Shown: piece by piece, positions 11,800 to 26,167 of the stretch
Numbering within the stretch: position 1 is the stretch's first letter
How the letters are laid out: each line of letters begins with the position of its first letter
DNA from: Cardiocondyla obscurior
Taxonomy: Eukaryota; Arthropoda; Insecta; Hymenoptera; Formicidae
Direction: 5' to 3'
Length of the DNA stretch: 64,000 bases
NCBI RefSeq assembly: GCF_019399895.1
Contig: NC_091874.1
Span: 4,032,501-4,096,500 of the forward strand
Translations under genes and position numbers: made by a program
Notes under the pieces: generated by a model
Database searches by the model: none
What the model saw: the letters and a program-made list of their open reading frames with translations, nothing else
What the model was told of the DNA's origin: nothing

Positions 11800-14700
11800 C
11801 GGTTAAAATAAATAAAAAAAAAAAAAAAAAAAGTCGCGAATATCGGCGCGGTTCTCCAAATCACAAGAATCAGTAAAGAGTCAAGCTCTTCGCGTTTTCA
11901 CTAAATTAACAATCGACTTTCATTTATATTCTCGTTGAAACTTCCGCGCTTGAGGAAGGGAAAGCAAATTTCTCCCGATTCACGGGGCATTTAACGTTTC
12001 AATAGCCCGTGAAAGGTAAACGGGTGAGACACGACAAATTTTTCGGATATCGTCGATTTATCAAGTCGGAAACGATTCTTGAATCGGGGTGTCGTCAGCG
12101 TCGCCGTCCGACTTCGTCACTCGCGCGTCCCGGCGACAAGAACGTCGGGGTAGACGTCGACGACCATTAGTCGCCGGCGATGCGGCCGGCTATACCGGCC
12201 TGATGTATTTCGATGTTGACGGAAAACCTGTAAAACGGCCTCACGCCGGCTTACTAGGGATCTATTAGCGCCCGTTATAAATGGTCCCGTCACCTTCGCC
12301 GATGTCACCGGTGTCGCTGAAAGGAAATTGACTACTCATCCCCCTCTGGGATGCCGACCCGAGACGCGTTCGCTCTCACGTTCCTCCTCTCGCCTCATCT
12401 ACTCGAGCCACGGATTTCGCCGGAAATCAAAAACGGCGTGCCGCGTCCGGCACTACGCCGCACGACTTCAGGAAACGGTGTCAATTTCTCGATTTGAATC
12501 TCGAGTAATCAAAAGCCCGGAGAAGTTGCGGAGCACGTAGGACGCGCTTGATATATTAGCCTGACTTCGTTATGATGCGAATTGTCATATAACGTATACG
12601 TGATGAATGACCACGCGGTAGATATCCGTTTCTTATAAATAATTTGATAATAGAAAGTTTACACGCGGTGCTATCAATTTATTCGCCGACGGAGATGGGG
12701 GACCCCGGCGATGCCGCGCGATTCATTAAGGCCTAATATCGCGCGGGGGCATTCCAGCGCGATATCAAGGATCATTACGCTCGCTACCGATTCTGCGATC
12801 TGCGCGGCGCAGGAAGCTTATCTATTCAAAGCGAGATGCACAAGCGGAGAACGGATCGCGCCTCGCAACACACGCACACGCGCAGCCGTGCCTTTTAATA
12901 TTCCGGTAGCCGGTGGCGAGCCAATAACGCTGGCGTTAAAATATGGTAATCGAGCCACGGGATCGGCATATCGACGGCTTGACAAACGATGCGACGCCCG
13001 GAGCATCGGACCACCAACAGATCGTGGAGCGTCCACGTTCGCGCTCGCGCGCCTCTCTTCTTCATTCTACTTCTCTCGTTCCCTCTCGTCTCGCACTTGG
13101 TCAGCCCGCAATCATTTGTTATGTACGTGACTCGAAGCTGACTGCTATCCTGGCATCCTGCCATTCCTACGTCCTGCCGTTCATATCGCCTGTCGGTCCA
13201 AAGCGCCTCCCCGTCCCGGTCGCACCTGGTCGCTCCGAGTATAAGTATTCTACTCCCGATCGATAGTTCGAAGAAATAAATCAAACCCTCGGGATCTGCC
13301 CTAGATTATACTAACAACTATGTTTGTAATTTTTTTTTTAATTTTGTTTCTAATTTATCTTTAATTAAAAAAATTGTATTTCAAGCTGTTTAATACTGTT
13401 TAATTTATTTTTGGCATTTGATCAAATTAATGCGCGATATCTGAATTGTAAATTCTATTACTTCGATCATATTGTACACTTAGTGAAAGTAAAAGGAAGG
13501 TAACGTCATGCAACGTAGCATATTCTACTTTCTACGTAGATAGCAATCGAGTCTTCTCGTTGCGAAGTATTGATATCGCGGTTATGTAAAAGCTGCAATT
13601 AGATATCGACGTTATTTATGGCGGCGCGGCGGCATTCCGCATTTCCCGGCACAGAAGATTATTATTCGGTAGAACATTAACCCGCGAACGGCGATGTTGG
13701 CGTAAAATTCGAACGGACAGTTGATCGTACGAGATCAGCCCGCGGACCGTCCGGACTCGTTTAGGCAGCGTTATTTAAAGGATCCGGCACCAATCCCCTA
13801 AGCTTGTGCCAGCTGGCCGCATCAATCCTGTTACAAAGCGTATCTATCTCGACGCGGCTTCTCGATCGGCCGATCGACTCCGCTTCGCATCCGCGTGTTA
13901 AGCACGAATCATTTTACGTCGCGATCAGAGCCGAAAACACGGGTTCAGTTGTCCACGTCGATCTTGTGAAGCTACCGTTACCAAATGAGGAACCAAGCCA
14001 AACGTATTAATACAATATCCGACTTGAAAATCAAATACTTAAATGTCGTCTATAATTTATCGTCAAAATTTTACGCTCCGATAATATCTCGTTACGTGAG
14101 CGCTAATAATAACTTGCAATTTATTTATTTATAATTGCCTCGTGAAATATTTGCGTCGCGATTAATGTACTCGATATAAAAATACAATTAATTTATATTA
14201 TTTCTGTAAAGTTAATAAAAATAGGAGAGATACGGTAAGGACTTTATTATTGCCCAAAGATGTATTCCGAGAGACACCGAGTTAATTATAAATTATTCCT
14301 ACTCTTGCTAAACCATAAAATGGGAAGTTCGTAAAACGTTCAGGAAAGCGACCCGAGTATTCAGCTTATATCTCGCTAAGTCCCGACATGTAAAGACGCG
14401 AATAACGACGCGCTTACAAAATACGCACGAGACTGAAGCATATACAACGGGTCTTTGGAGATGATCTCTAAGTAGTACTTAGATGTTAAAATAGTCAATG
14501 ACGGTGGTGTTGGTTAATTTACGATCCGGCTGTATGAGGCTATCACCGCGGCCTGGTGAAACGGCCGTACGGTCTTACTTATTGTTACGCGAAATATAGA
14601 AATGCTTGCGTCAAGGTGTGAGCCAGCGTCATCAAATTATTCCCGCTCGTGCAGCGGTGAACCAACAATAGATCGCCCCTGTTCGCGACCGCCGAGAAAT

Positions 14701-15497
14701 AATTCACCACTTTCGTCCGATTATTTTATAGTGTTATATGTCTCAAAACATTTCACCGGTGTTTATGCGACAACGTAAAATACGCCCGGCGGAAATGTAA
14801 CGTCGTAGCTTCGCTGCTCGTCGTCGGATTTCTAAGGTAATATCGAATTCTCGTTGACGCGCGTGTCCCTGCCAGAGCAAACAATTCAATTACTTAGTGG
14901 AAAATGACCGAGCGCGTTTCTTTTACTTGCAGTGCCTCGCTTTTTGCGCATCCCGCTCCCTCGAATGCATCCGGATTCAGGTGTGCATTCAGCGGCCGCG
15001 GGTCACACTATCGCGAGGTCACAGCCTTCCAGTACCTAGCCGCGGAAGGGTAAAGAAACCATGAGAAGGGGGCGGTTAGTGGGCGAGGGATGGCGCGGGT
15101 GGGGTTTAACAGTCCGAGACGCGAAGGACGTCTCTGTAATGACGGGGCATAAATAACTCGGACATTTACGTGCGCATTGATTTAAGCAAACTAATGATTT
15201 CACTTTGACCGGTCTCGGCGGAGGAGGAACGCGGCAGAAACGCAAGCCGAGCCCCGGCCGGCACCGCCTGCCATATTGACGTTTATATTCGTCTTTATAA
15301 TTTACATGTCTATGTATGACAATTATTGCGATGGGACCAGAGAGTGCACGAGAGAGTTGTGCAGTTGTTATTAGTTGCCACCCAGACTTGGACGGTATCG
15401 GGAAACTTTAACGAAGATGCGCGCATCGATCGAACACCGTTTTAGAACGTGTCGGTTGGGAGGAGCAATCGCGAAATTTTATTTTATTTTATTTTAA

Positions 15498-15522
15498 TTT
15501 TTTTTTTTTTTTTTTTTTTTTT
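15498..15522 (+). repeat. T25 homopolymer
   Basis: The run is followed by ACTAATTATTGTCTACTGCAG, which together resembles a branch site, pyrimidine tract and 3' splice site on the + strand. Confidence 0.95.
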
Positions 15523-17264
15523 ACTAATTATTGTCTACTGCAGCATTCAGACTTACGATTTCAAGCTCCGCAGCTACTGTGACCCGTGGCAATTGTTGGT
15601 ACAAAATTTTCTCCGCGTGCTCTCGGTGCGTGTGCGTTATTAGACGGGGCGCGACGCAGCGTGATTAATTATTTCGGGAAATGCGCAATTATATCACAGT
15701 TGCCGTGGAATTTCGTCAGCGTCGATCTTGCATGCGGCCCTGCGGTCTCGATTCTGCTTGGGTTGGCTCGAGTCAAAGTCTCGGCCAAGTTGGATATAGC
15801 TACTTTGTGTGAGTAAATGCAAATGCATCACTACAACATTATAGCGCGAGGCACACTCCACTTTACGGCGATGCGTACGTGTGCACAATGTGCGAACGTG
15901 TGACCATAGGCCATGGGAACACGATGTACCGCCATATATCATTTAACATTGTTTACCAAACCTTACGCGAAAATATATTAACCGCAAGCTATGACGTATT
16001 ATGTTATTGCACATTTGATATTATGTTATTATAATTACCTGCTGCCTGTTTATTTATGCCAGCTGTTGTATGGACAGCATTAAATCACTTCTTAATTGTA
16101 TAAATTATATCCGCAACGTATAATTTTGTGAAACGAAAGAAGGAGGAAATGATGAAATAATATGTAAAAGATATTTTAGTAATAATGATTGAATAAAGAG
16201 AAATAAAAAGAAAAAGAGTTTACATTGCGTAATTGCTTTCTCAGCGTTCCCGATTAAATAATCGACATTCGAAATAAATCCTGACGTTAAAATATACCTT
16301 AGCCTAATCTTCCCACGTCCCTTTTCTCATTATATTAATCACGGAAGGCGGCGGACTCCACGCGCCCGTCGCAATATCGTGTCCTCTGCAGGCGAGATTT
16401 GAAGGGCTCGAATGCCCGGAATTTTCACGATTTCCTAACGGTAGACGGCACGACATCTGACGTGGAAATCCGCGAATGCGGGATAGGTGGGCGGGCACCA
16501 TATATTCAGTCTGTTTGTTGCACAACGTCCGATAAGTCTGAAGGGGCTGAGCTCGAGGAGATGACATTGACGGGCTAAGCGCAGGACTTAAAGCCTAGAG
16601 CTTAACTCATCCGTCAGTATGTGACACATATACTTGCGCAATGCTTCCCTAAGTTCGTATTCTCGTAGGCCGAGACGAGCGGCAATGCCAGACATCTGTC
16701 ACACCTTCTTCGATCGCTATTATCCTTGGCTAATTGAAATCATCGCCGCCGGGACGGATGCCGAACGACGTTCTCGTTTTTCCGACTCATAAGAGATTTT
16801 TTTAATTTTCGAAAAATGCGCGCGGCTTGTAATTTACTGCTCGAGGAAAATTTTAATGGACAATTCTTTCGCGGATTCTCCGCGTCGGTACTTTAATTAA
16901 TTTCAAACTTGCCGTGCCCGAATGATTTGCGATAACAGAACTGATAAAACGCGACCTTTCCCTTTCTGCCCGATTGAGGATCTACCCAGCCGGCTACTGA
17001 TCGATCTCTCGCATACAATTCACATAGCTCGCCCGATCGGCCGACCCAGATGCATACCGAGGACGCCGGTTGTCCATATTCCTAATGGCACAATCACGGG
17101 CACCGTAAGTACGCAGCACACGGTATACACTCTTATCGGCACCGACTGTGCGCACCGCGATATGAATATTCTATGTCGCTTAAGTATAGGTTTGCCCACT
17201 TGGCACAACGCTCTCTCCCTGAACACATACGTGCGATAATGCGTCGTGAATCCTTTGCGTATCT

Positions 17265-17299
17265 ATGTATGTACACACGTGTGCACATGTGCACGCGTG
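17265..17299. repeat. Alternating AC/GT tract
   Basis: TGTACACACGTGTGCACATG-type alternation contains overlapping palindromes (CACGTG, GTGCAC). A (GT)n stretch follows at 17339-17351. It is a simple-sequence, Z-DNA-prone tract. Confidence 0.7.
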
Positions 17300-20200
17300 A
17301 ACGCAAGACCATGGCTCCGCGCATGCACACGTAACACGTTTGTGTGTGTGTCGCGCGCAAATTGCTTCTCCGTGTGTGCTCTCTCACCGCAAAATGATTA
17401 ATTATTGCCTATAGCCCGAAGTAGTGGTGAAACGCGCTAGGACCGACCGAAAAGGAGACGAGACGCGAAGGGCGAGCGAGGAACGTACGGAGATGTTTGA
17501 GGGGATGCCCGCGCCCCCCCGCGTGGCACGACGAAGGACACGTAACCGGTGTTACTCCGGAACGCTAATAGCTTCGTAATAATTCTGATTTATGCGCCAG
17601 TAAGTAGACGCGCGACGTACCGTCGACGTCGGTCGACCGGCGACGGGGTTCGTTTACACGCTCTTGGCTTTTGCGCCTGAAATATCCTCCTCTGCCCTTC
17701 TGTAGTCTGCAGACGTCTACGCTGCGCGCCGGTAGGCCGGGCAGGGACATGTCTGGAGGCTTTGTCTGGTCAGGGAGAGCGCGCCGCGCTTTTAGTCACC
17801 TGTGCGTCAACGGAGGTTTATACGCCTCCCAGACGGCGTGCGACGTTATCGCGCGCGTGCAGAGCGATTATGCCGTACTGACGAAAAGTCAAGATTACAC
17901 ACCTCTGACGAAGCGTCTTTCGTTACATTTCACTCGTGCGAACCGGGTTCAACATACTACTGCAGACTGATAATTCACATTCCGTATTTCTCCTCATTAA
18001 TGCATTTATATGTAACCTTCGCCGCGCGATTGAGATTGAAACGCTCTCCGCGTTTAAATTCTCTCCTAAATTCGAGATCCCGATAAGCGAGGTGTAAAAT
18101 CGTGCAGCTAGCGAGACATTAAACGCGCTCTTTTATTCTTGTAATAATATTCTTTCGTCGGAAGTTTAAGATTACATCTGTATCTTTAATAAAATCTAAA
18201 AGAATGTAGACTCGCAGTATTCTGTAGTAATTATCGTTCTGGGCGTGATTTTTCGTTTGAGTGAGAAACGAATCTGGCCGAGTGTAACTAATCGAGGAAG
18301 ATAGACAACATCTTAATTCGAGATTGTAAGATTTAAGTAATCCAAGTTTGATTTTTTTTTCTTTTTTTTTTCTTTTTTTTTTTAATTTTCACTTTTCAAG
18401 CGTATTTTCTCCGGAAGTCAAACGCATTTCCGTGTTTTAATCAAGCAGCTTCCAGCGATCGTACGTCGTTGATTCGCGCCGGATCGAACACTATGTGGGT
18501 TGTAACCGACGGACACGCGATCATTTAGTCATTTTCCTGCCCGAGTGGAAACTATAAATTACGCGTAGAGCGCGTGCTCGATCATATTGCAGCACGCTAA
18601 CGACACGGCAGATGACGATCGACGTGCGTGACTTTTAGCGACAGAGAGAGAGAGAAAAGAAAAACTTTATTGAATATTTATGTCACTTATATCATTGGTA
18701 AATTGCATTTTAATAATCTCCCGTATTAATTTCCCGCTATAATTATCTAAATCTCCAGCGTAACTGCACTTAATTATAAATATTTTCGCCATAACCGTGT
18801 AATCGTTGCTGTGCGAATTTCGCGAGTAATTAGCATAGTATTTTCATCCAACTATTATACGCCTGTAGAACTCACGGATGCGTTATAGCGATTATAATCG
18901 TGATTATCTTATTAGTAACGAGCGCGTTAACGATGAGACGCCTCGTGATGAACTGTAATAATAATTATTATCGCAAAACATATAATATTCTTAGTGCGCG
19001 TAGCTCTAGGAAACTATATATAATTTCACACGATTTAAATTCAGCTCTTTAATATCCGCGTGCACGCACCCAGAATATCGACTCGGTATTTTAGCAAATT
19101 GCGTAAACGTACAACGCGAATACGGTGTCATGAAATTTTTTTTTTCTTTTTTTTACCGTTTTCTTCCGAATGGGTCGTTAAAGGATGAAACAGATCGGAG
19201 ATGTTGCATCCTTCTATGAGACGTCAGGGACGCCTTCATCCGGTAGTTAGTCATCGGCTGGCAATTTATCACGAGTTACGAGATTCCGTCGGTCTAAGCT
19301 CCACTTACTATGCGCGCGATCCGCGCGGCTGCGCAGCCGCAGCGGCGATTACATATAATTACCAGCAGATTAATTAATTATACCGGGAGGTGGACTGCCC
19401 GAATACGCTGTACGCACGTTCGTTCGATACAGTCGACGGGAGTTGATTTTAGGATTTAGGCAACTTCGTGCGATAGCCCGGGAGTCAATTTCTCAGAGCC
19501 GTTTCTCACGCGTTCTTTAATTAATACTTTCAAGTTCTATTTTGTGATAATTATATTTTTATTGAATTACGTGTCTTAATGATATTTCTTTTACGACTTT
19601 AGTTTTTTAGCAAAATTTATGCGACCGCGCGACAATGATAAAACAGTAAATAAAAAATAAATAATTAAAAAAAAAGAAAGAAAACAGTTTCACCTGCAAA
19701 GAACACTAACGTGAGCGATGATTACGATTCGTATGGTAACGATATAACGTAATGACGATGATCGGATTTATTTGCAGACATTTCCGTGAAAAATCGAGTA
19801 CTCCCAGACAACATCCGCGTGGCTTTGAGCAAAGGAGGACGAGAGAGTTCCTCTCGCATCAAAGATAGCGGATTGATTTATGGGCTCGCTCGCGCGCTCG
19901 GATGCCTCTCAATATTTTCGGAACACGTCGAAGCCAATTCTCGCGGCTTTGGCAGCTGCTCGCACCCGTAATATGCAACAACGGAGGATGGGAGAACGGG
20001 AGGGAACGAGCGGAAAGACGACGCGGCACGCCGGCACCGACCGGGAGGAATAAATACCGCGACGATGGCGCGTATCTCTCGATTACCGCTGAAATCCCTC
20101 CATAGATCCTCCGAGCGCCTTGTCTCGCAGATGCATAACACGGTTCGCAGTGCAGTAAACTAGCGTGGGTGACACGCCGCATGATGGACCGAGAAGCAGG

Positions 20201-20851
20201 TGCAGCGGCGTACTTTACTTTTGCTTCTGATGCGCACACAGACCCCCGCTTCGTCGCGCGAGCGCGTTGTCTGTGCGCGCACGCATTTACGCACCCAGTG
20301 GCGTAACGCACGCCGCGAAATATATTATAACGACGGTGCTCATAGATGCGCATATATGAGCGTACGTATGTGTACACGCTCATCGTCTTTAGCCATTTAA
20401 TCTTGATAATAACGTCGCGCACGCCTGAAATAAGACTTCATCTTTTGTGCCGCAAAGGCTGTAAACGTCCTTCTAATAGGAGCTTTATTTCGCATTGAGT
20501 AATGCACCGTGGCGATGCATATACAGTTTCGGGCAATATATTTTTCGGCATGCGCTGCGACAATAATGCTCCAAAATAGCGGCGCCGATTATTATTAGAC
20601 GGTAACGCTGCACTGTATGTCGTCGATATTTAAACTATGTAATAAACGAATAAAAATGGTATTTAATAAAATGAATTCCTGCGTGTTGTATATTTTTACC
20701 AAACTGTTACTTTCGTACAGAATTAATCATAAAACGAGTACAAATTTTATAATTTACGTCAGATAAAACTTAATCACCACGCCATTGGGCGCACGCAGAA
20801 ATTCACGGACCACGGTTGCGATTTGCGTCTAACGGCGCATACGGAGAGAAC

Positions 20852-20892
20852 GAGAGAGAAAAAAAAAAGAAAGAAAAAAAGAGAGAGAGAAG
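20852..20892. repeat. Uninterrupted 41-base purine tract
   Basis: The + strand is all purine (A runs with GA repeats) and then switches to pyrimidine-rich sequence up to about 20945. At the switch AGAGAAG CGAT CTTCTCT (20886-20903) forms a perfect seven-base stem with a four-base loop. Such tracts can form triplex or hairpin structures. Confidence 0.6.
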
Positions 20893-23800
20893 CGATCTTC
20901 TCTTGCCTTTCTTTCGTCTTTCCACCCGCGTCTTTTTCTTTCCGGCGCGTCTCGCGTGGAAGACGTCAAAGACAGTTCTCGGAATCGCTGCCGATCTCTC
21001 AACCCCGTCCCGGCGCATCGGACTCGATGTTATTCTTCGCGCGGTCCCTTCATCCCCCTTTACGCGATGCGCGTCCAATAAATCAGCGAAATCTCCGCGG
21101 ATGCCGCGAGCGGTGACAACCTTGCGTTATGTCACGACCCCTCGGCTTTATGGCTTATTTAACTGGCATGCGAGTAACCGGCGGCTCGGCACGGATATCG
21201 CCCAGAAAAAGGGCGCAATCTCGTCCCACGAACGGACGGGCGCGCCGCACCGTCGCGGAATCCGCATACTTGACGGCGATACTTGACATGAGCGGTGTCT
21301 TCCTCTCGAAGAGGGACTCTCGAATCTACGTGTTCGATGAGACGTGGAGAACGTGACGGGATAGACCACGGTGCCGGGTGGTCCGGCACGAGATTTATGG
21401 ACGGCTCTCGTTCTGCAACATTCAAAGGGAAACGGCGCGAAGACTCGGTGCGCGCGCTCGCAGAACTGTCGGAGAAAGAATCCAATCTTGATTTCTCGAC
21501 GGAGGTTCATGCGTACGTAAAACGAACGAGCGATTCGAGGAAGAATTAAAAATACGAGGAGTAACTAGCCACGCGGGTGCAAATTCGCGAATGCGTCTAA
21601 TCGACGTTCCCTCACATTTTAATGGAAGACACCGCTCTGTAACACGATTGTTTAAAACCCCTAGTTATAAATACATCGAACGAAATGTAAGTTCGCGAGA
21701 AGGAGCTTTATCATTGAAAATAAAAACTAAACTAAGAGCGAGCTATAAAAACACGAGCTCGTAAATTGTTTTAGGAAAGCGTCTGAAAGAAAACGTTACT
21801 TCGAAACGATCGGCCAGCGTTTATCCCGTTAATCTTTTATTCTGAGAAGTCTTTTAAAGAACACCGGGAGCGCCGGAATATGAAGGAAGGCAGATAGACG
21901 GCGAAGAAGAGAGAAGGAACGAGGACTGCTCTCTCCAGAACTCTTTCGATGGGCCATGACACTTCGCGGAAACTAAATAGACCACTCGGATGGATAATTA
22001 CAACCGTCTTCGTGAAAAGGCAAGGGTCGAGGAGTGCGAAATAAAAACGCGGGAAGAACCACGGCGTTCGTGCTTTCGTGCCTCTTTGATCCTCCCAATG
22101 CGTTATACCCGCCGATGATTTAGAGACACATTTCCGCGACGCGTGCGCGATGTGCGCGCACCTAACATCGCGTTTAATTTGATTTATCGGCGCTATTATG
22201 CGCGTTGAAAAATAGCCGAACTAGATTACTGGGCGTGTAATATTACAAGATCGTCGAGAGATGCTGCGGCTCGGAGAGATCCGAATAATTTCGCCTCTTT
22301 TGAAGATTTTGCGAGAATCTTAAAAGTTTAAGTAATTATTACTGCGTTTCGTATTATACAATTATAAAGTTTTAGGATTTAATTAGTTTTTATGCATATG
22401 CAATAACGTTTATCGGTACAATATTTAGAAAAAATTTATCGTAGCTATTTTTTTTTTTTTAATTAAGTTATTAATTCCGAAGCTAAAAAAATGATATATT
22501 TTCTATGTAGTTTTTTTTTTACGCACATTGCAGTGTTTCGATCGATCACACGATGCATATATTACGCGTGGCATACAATAAGTGAATCATGCTCGATCTT
22601 TACGGGTCACGGCGACGTCGTAGCCGGCAGGCGAATTTGTAAGCGTGCATCATGCGACTCCTCGGTTCTTCTCTGGCGGCCCTTCTTTCTCTCCGTCTTT
22701 TCTGCCGCGGCAAAGGTGTAACGGACGAAAGGTAATGGTCCCGGTAATATTGGCGCTGTGTGTGGGGCCCGAGCTGCACTACTAGTAATTGATTGGTCAT
22801 ACCGCCTGTGCCACATTACCCCTTCAAACTTTACTTCTCCCGGCTCCTTTTCCGCGGCCTCTGCTACAACGCCTACTTGCGCCTGACATCATGCTATCGA
22901 TCCCGCTATCACGAAGGTACTCTCAAGATATGCATCTTAAAAGCGATACGATAGAAAAGAAACGGGACCTAGACGGGAGATCTCTTAACGCGATAAAAAG
23001 TTTTTTGCAGGAAATAATATATGCAATTAATCGATTGATGATCTTCCTAGCAAGCCTCTCCGCGCGTGCACTTCAAAAGGAAAGCTCCCGTTCCGCTTTT
23101 GGGACCAAGAAACCAAGTCGTGTACGCAAGTTCGTGAATAGTTATTAAGCCGTGGCGTAATTGCAACAGTTAATTATCACGCGCGCGGACGTTACTCGAG
23201 AGCTTCTTTGGCGTATCCGAAAATGATTAGGAAATGAGCGGCGAGAATCCGCATCCCTCCGCGTGCGCTCACACGGGGCGCATTACCGATTGTACGCGAT
23301 AATTATAGAATAAATAAATTCACGTCGTGGCGGAATGCGCATAATATATCTACGTCTGCCAAATGGTACCGAGATACAGTCGTATATCACCGGGGGAGTT
23401 ATAGTCCCCGCTCGGTAACTCATTGCCGGGCGTACGTCGTCGTCTCTCGCTATCCGTTTGGCTCGTATCCACCTCGTTGCTCTATGGTGCGAATCGTGCG
23501 TCACGCGAGATCGACGCTATTGAAAAATCGTGCGTGTTTATCTGAGAATTGCCGGAGATCGCGCGGCGAGAACGTGGTAGACGGACAGATCCTCCCACGA
23601 GAGCGGTCGCGCGATGTGAGATTCTGGCGGTGAGTAGTAGCCGGAGAATGTTTAAAAAAAAAAGTCCAGTCAATTTTAATTGCACCAATATTTCACGTCG
23701 ATGTGATTTAAAAAACAAAGTCGAATATAAATGAACTCCCGATGTAAAACAAAGCTACAATAATATATTTATTAAAAAAATTTATGTCTATGATAGAATC

Positions 23801-24380
23801 TTGAAAGTAATCGCGGAGCATTGGAAAACATCTCTTCATTATGTTTTTACACTGATGCAATATAAAGGTATTTTCAATAATATTGGTGCAATCTTGGACG
23901 TGTGTGCCGCGAGAATAAAATAATAAGTATTCATGAAAAAGAGAAGATTAGACTGTGTACTTTGAGGTGTACAGATAGCAGACGATGCCGTCCGTGTCGG
24001 CGCCATACGTCTTGCCGGTCGGACGTCGCGGTAATATAGAAATTCAATCGTTCTGGCAATTATGCGTTGCGGCCGTTATTATGGGCCCTCTCTAACCGTC
24101 CGTCCCTATCCCGGCTCCGCACGTTGCGTACATAATATTTTATTAGCTTTGTTTATGACTTGCGAGTGTGCCTTAACACGACTGACCCTCGAGCAGTTTC
24201 TTTGACTGCCTGCGTGCGCGTCGCTTGATCACTTATTAAACGCAAATACTTTTCGATCCTTCGATCTTTGTGTGAAAAAACAATTTCTAACATTTTTATA
24301 AAAAATAAAATAAAGTAAAATGTTAAGTATGCACGTACAAGATTTTTAACGGTAACATTATTTGTCTTACAAATTTTAAT

Positions 24381-24404
24381 AAAAAAAAAAAAAAAAAAAA
24401 AAAA
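24381..24404 (+). repeat. A24 homopolymer
   Basis: A run of 24 A. No target-site duplication or retrotransposon body is visible beside it, so it is listed as a simple repeat and not as a retroposon tail. Confidence 0.95.
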
Positions 24405-25402
24405 GGGAAAGAAAAAACTAACGATTGTCACTCGAGAAATGTGTATCAATGAGAACCGCTGCGGGTAACAGTAGTGTGGAGGCAATAAGTGCAGCGAAGT
24501 CATAATGCAACATATAGTTACACACTAGCCAGCGCGGTGAAGATCAAAGGTTTCACGAACCGTGGACTGTGTGTTGCCCGTCGCGCGGTGAAGGGTTAAA
24601 GTCAGGCCATTGATAGCTCAATAAGATAGCCGGCCATTTATCCGGGACACACCCTTGGGCGAGTACCGGGGGGTGGTTACGGGGTGCCGAATGGAGATAC
24701 GTACGCGGAATTCTTCCCGGCTCATTGTGAAGGCGTCGATACCATGTAATCATCCTTGCGGAGTCCCCGTTCGTTACGGGGCCCCAACCGCGTCCATGGG
24801 AAAAACACACACCAAGATTACACGCGTACGTGGACCCGTTCGCGCCAAATAATCACGCGCTTCGACGGCGAATCGCGCGAAACGGATAATTAAACGTGTG
24901 GTGCTAAAACCAGCATAATAACAATCGTTCCGGACATGTACCGAAGTATCGCGTTTGAATTTCCATGTGCGATATCGTACATGCACGATTTACGACGGTG
25001 CCCGGGATGCTGAGGCAGCGAAACGCCGCGAAATTTCGGCGAGAAGGTGGTGTTAATTCAATCTAGCAGCCGCAATCCTCTGGAAAGTATTCATAAATCT
25101 TTGCGCGTAATCGCGACCCCGCCGCCGGGGCTTCTCGAGTCCACGCTGGCTCGGGGACATTATGGTCGGTCGATACATATTTCACCGTCGGGATAGGATG
25201 TCCAGAGCGAAGCGGAGCAGAGCTCGCCGGTGTCTCGTTTGCGATACGCCACCCGCAAAATAATTTTTGTATCAAAAGGAATAGCGAATGAAATAACGCT
25301 TGCGATCTTATCTCCGCTACGTCAGGTATTTTGTCCGTGCCCTCCCGCATCAAAGGTTACGACCAAACCCCAACGATCCCCGCGACTGATGATCAAACAT
25401 AA

Positions 25403-25458
25403 ATGCGCTCGTGTGCGCGTGTATGCACGTACGCGCCGCGGACGCGCGTGTGCGCGCC
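25403..25458. repeat. Alternating purine-pyrimidine CG/TG tract
   Basis: The tract is mainly GTGTGCGCGTGTATGCACGT-type alternation, with a few breaks, and is rich in CpG and TpG. It lies about 90-140 bases downstream of the donor of the possible MADLGY exon, inside the following intron. Such sequence can adopt Z-DNA and often marks promoter-proximal DNA; here that is inference. Confidence 0.6.
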
Positions 25459-25545
25459 CGGTAGCATCGGAGATCCGTGCTTCGTGCGTGGGGTACGTCC
25501 ATCTCGCCGTGGACGTTCACAATAGCTTCTGTTTAGAGTACTTAC

Positions 25546-25582
25546 GCTGAAGGGGAGCCGCTGGGTAACCCAAGTCAGCCAT
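25546..25582 (-). CDS. Possible alternative first coding exon (start MADLGYPAAPLQ)
   Basis: On the minus strand an ATG in good context (GTAAGATGG: A at -3, G at +4) at 25582-25580 opens 12 codons reading MADLGYPAAPLQ plus one base, followed by a strong donor, TTCAGC then GTAAGTAC (GT at 25545-25544). An in-frame TGA lies 15 bases upstream, so the ATG is the start unless the exon begins between the two. No good acceptor adjoins it. The nearest pyrimidine-rich candidate is CACCCGTTGCATTAG near 25660, so this may be the first exon of an internal promoter. It ends in the same codon phase as the possible first coding exon at 56.2 kb, which would let both splice to one shared downstream exon. The protein family is not recognised. 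Confidence 0.33.
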
Positions 25583-26167
25583 CTTACGTCGAATAAATCA
25601 TCGCCAAGACGTAGGAGATATCATTGAACCGGTTGACGGAGAGCGGCGTCGCGTCTAATGCAACGGGTGTCGAGAGAACATCCCGTACGCGGTACCGACC
25701 GCATGGTAACATTTGTCACGTATTATTCGACCACGGCAAACGTCACGTTTCTTTTTTTTTTTTTTTCCCTTCTTGCATTGCGCATTCTCGCCAATTTCGA
25801 AAAAAAAAAATCGTGATATTGATACGCGTTACGATAAAAATCGCGAGCTATAATGAAAGCGGATAGTTGCAGACTTTTCTGAAATTTAAATCGATAACGC
25901 GTGATAAAATGTGAGAAATACACGGGGTATGTTTCGAAGAATGGCGTTGCGATACGCGGATAGTATCGCGTATCAATCAGATGCCGAGAGCCACATTGTC
26001 TTACGCGTCAGTCGGATAAAGGGACGCCTGCTCTACAGGCCTTGAGCCTCCGAGAATGCCCAGGAGCTCAGGACCACCCGGACAGAACCTATATGCCCGA
26101 CGGGGATCTTATTGACTCGATACCAGTCTGCTGAATCGTATCCACGTCCTCGAGTCAAGTGTCTTAC

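Larger units (their letters stand above)
9641..25402. other. Long non-coding, intron-like stretch
   Basis: About 15.8 kb with no supported gene. It alternates between A/T-rich sequence with poly-A/T runs and CpG-rich islands (12.1-13.2, 17.0-17.9, 19.8-21.5, 22.6-23.6 kb), where long chance frames occur on both strands, the longest being 187 codons on the minus strand at 20422-19859. A perfect 16-base palindrome GCGGCTGCGCAGCCGC lies at 19325-19340. Confidence 0.6.

Noticed and set aside
19859..20422. Minus-strand open frame of 187 codons, the longest in the window
   Set aside because: It lies in a CpG-rich island where stops are depleted; overlapping long frames exist on both strands, the residues are Arg/Ser-rich and no domain or splice site supports it.
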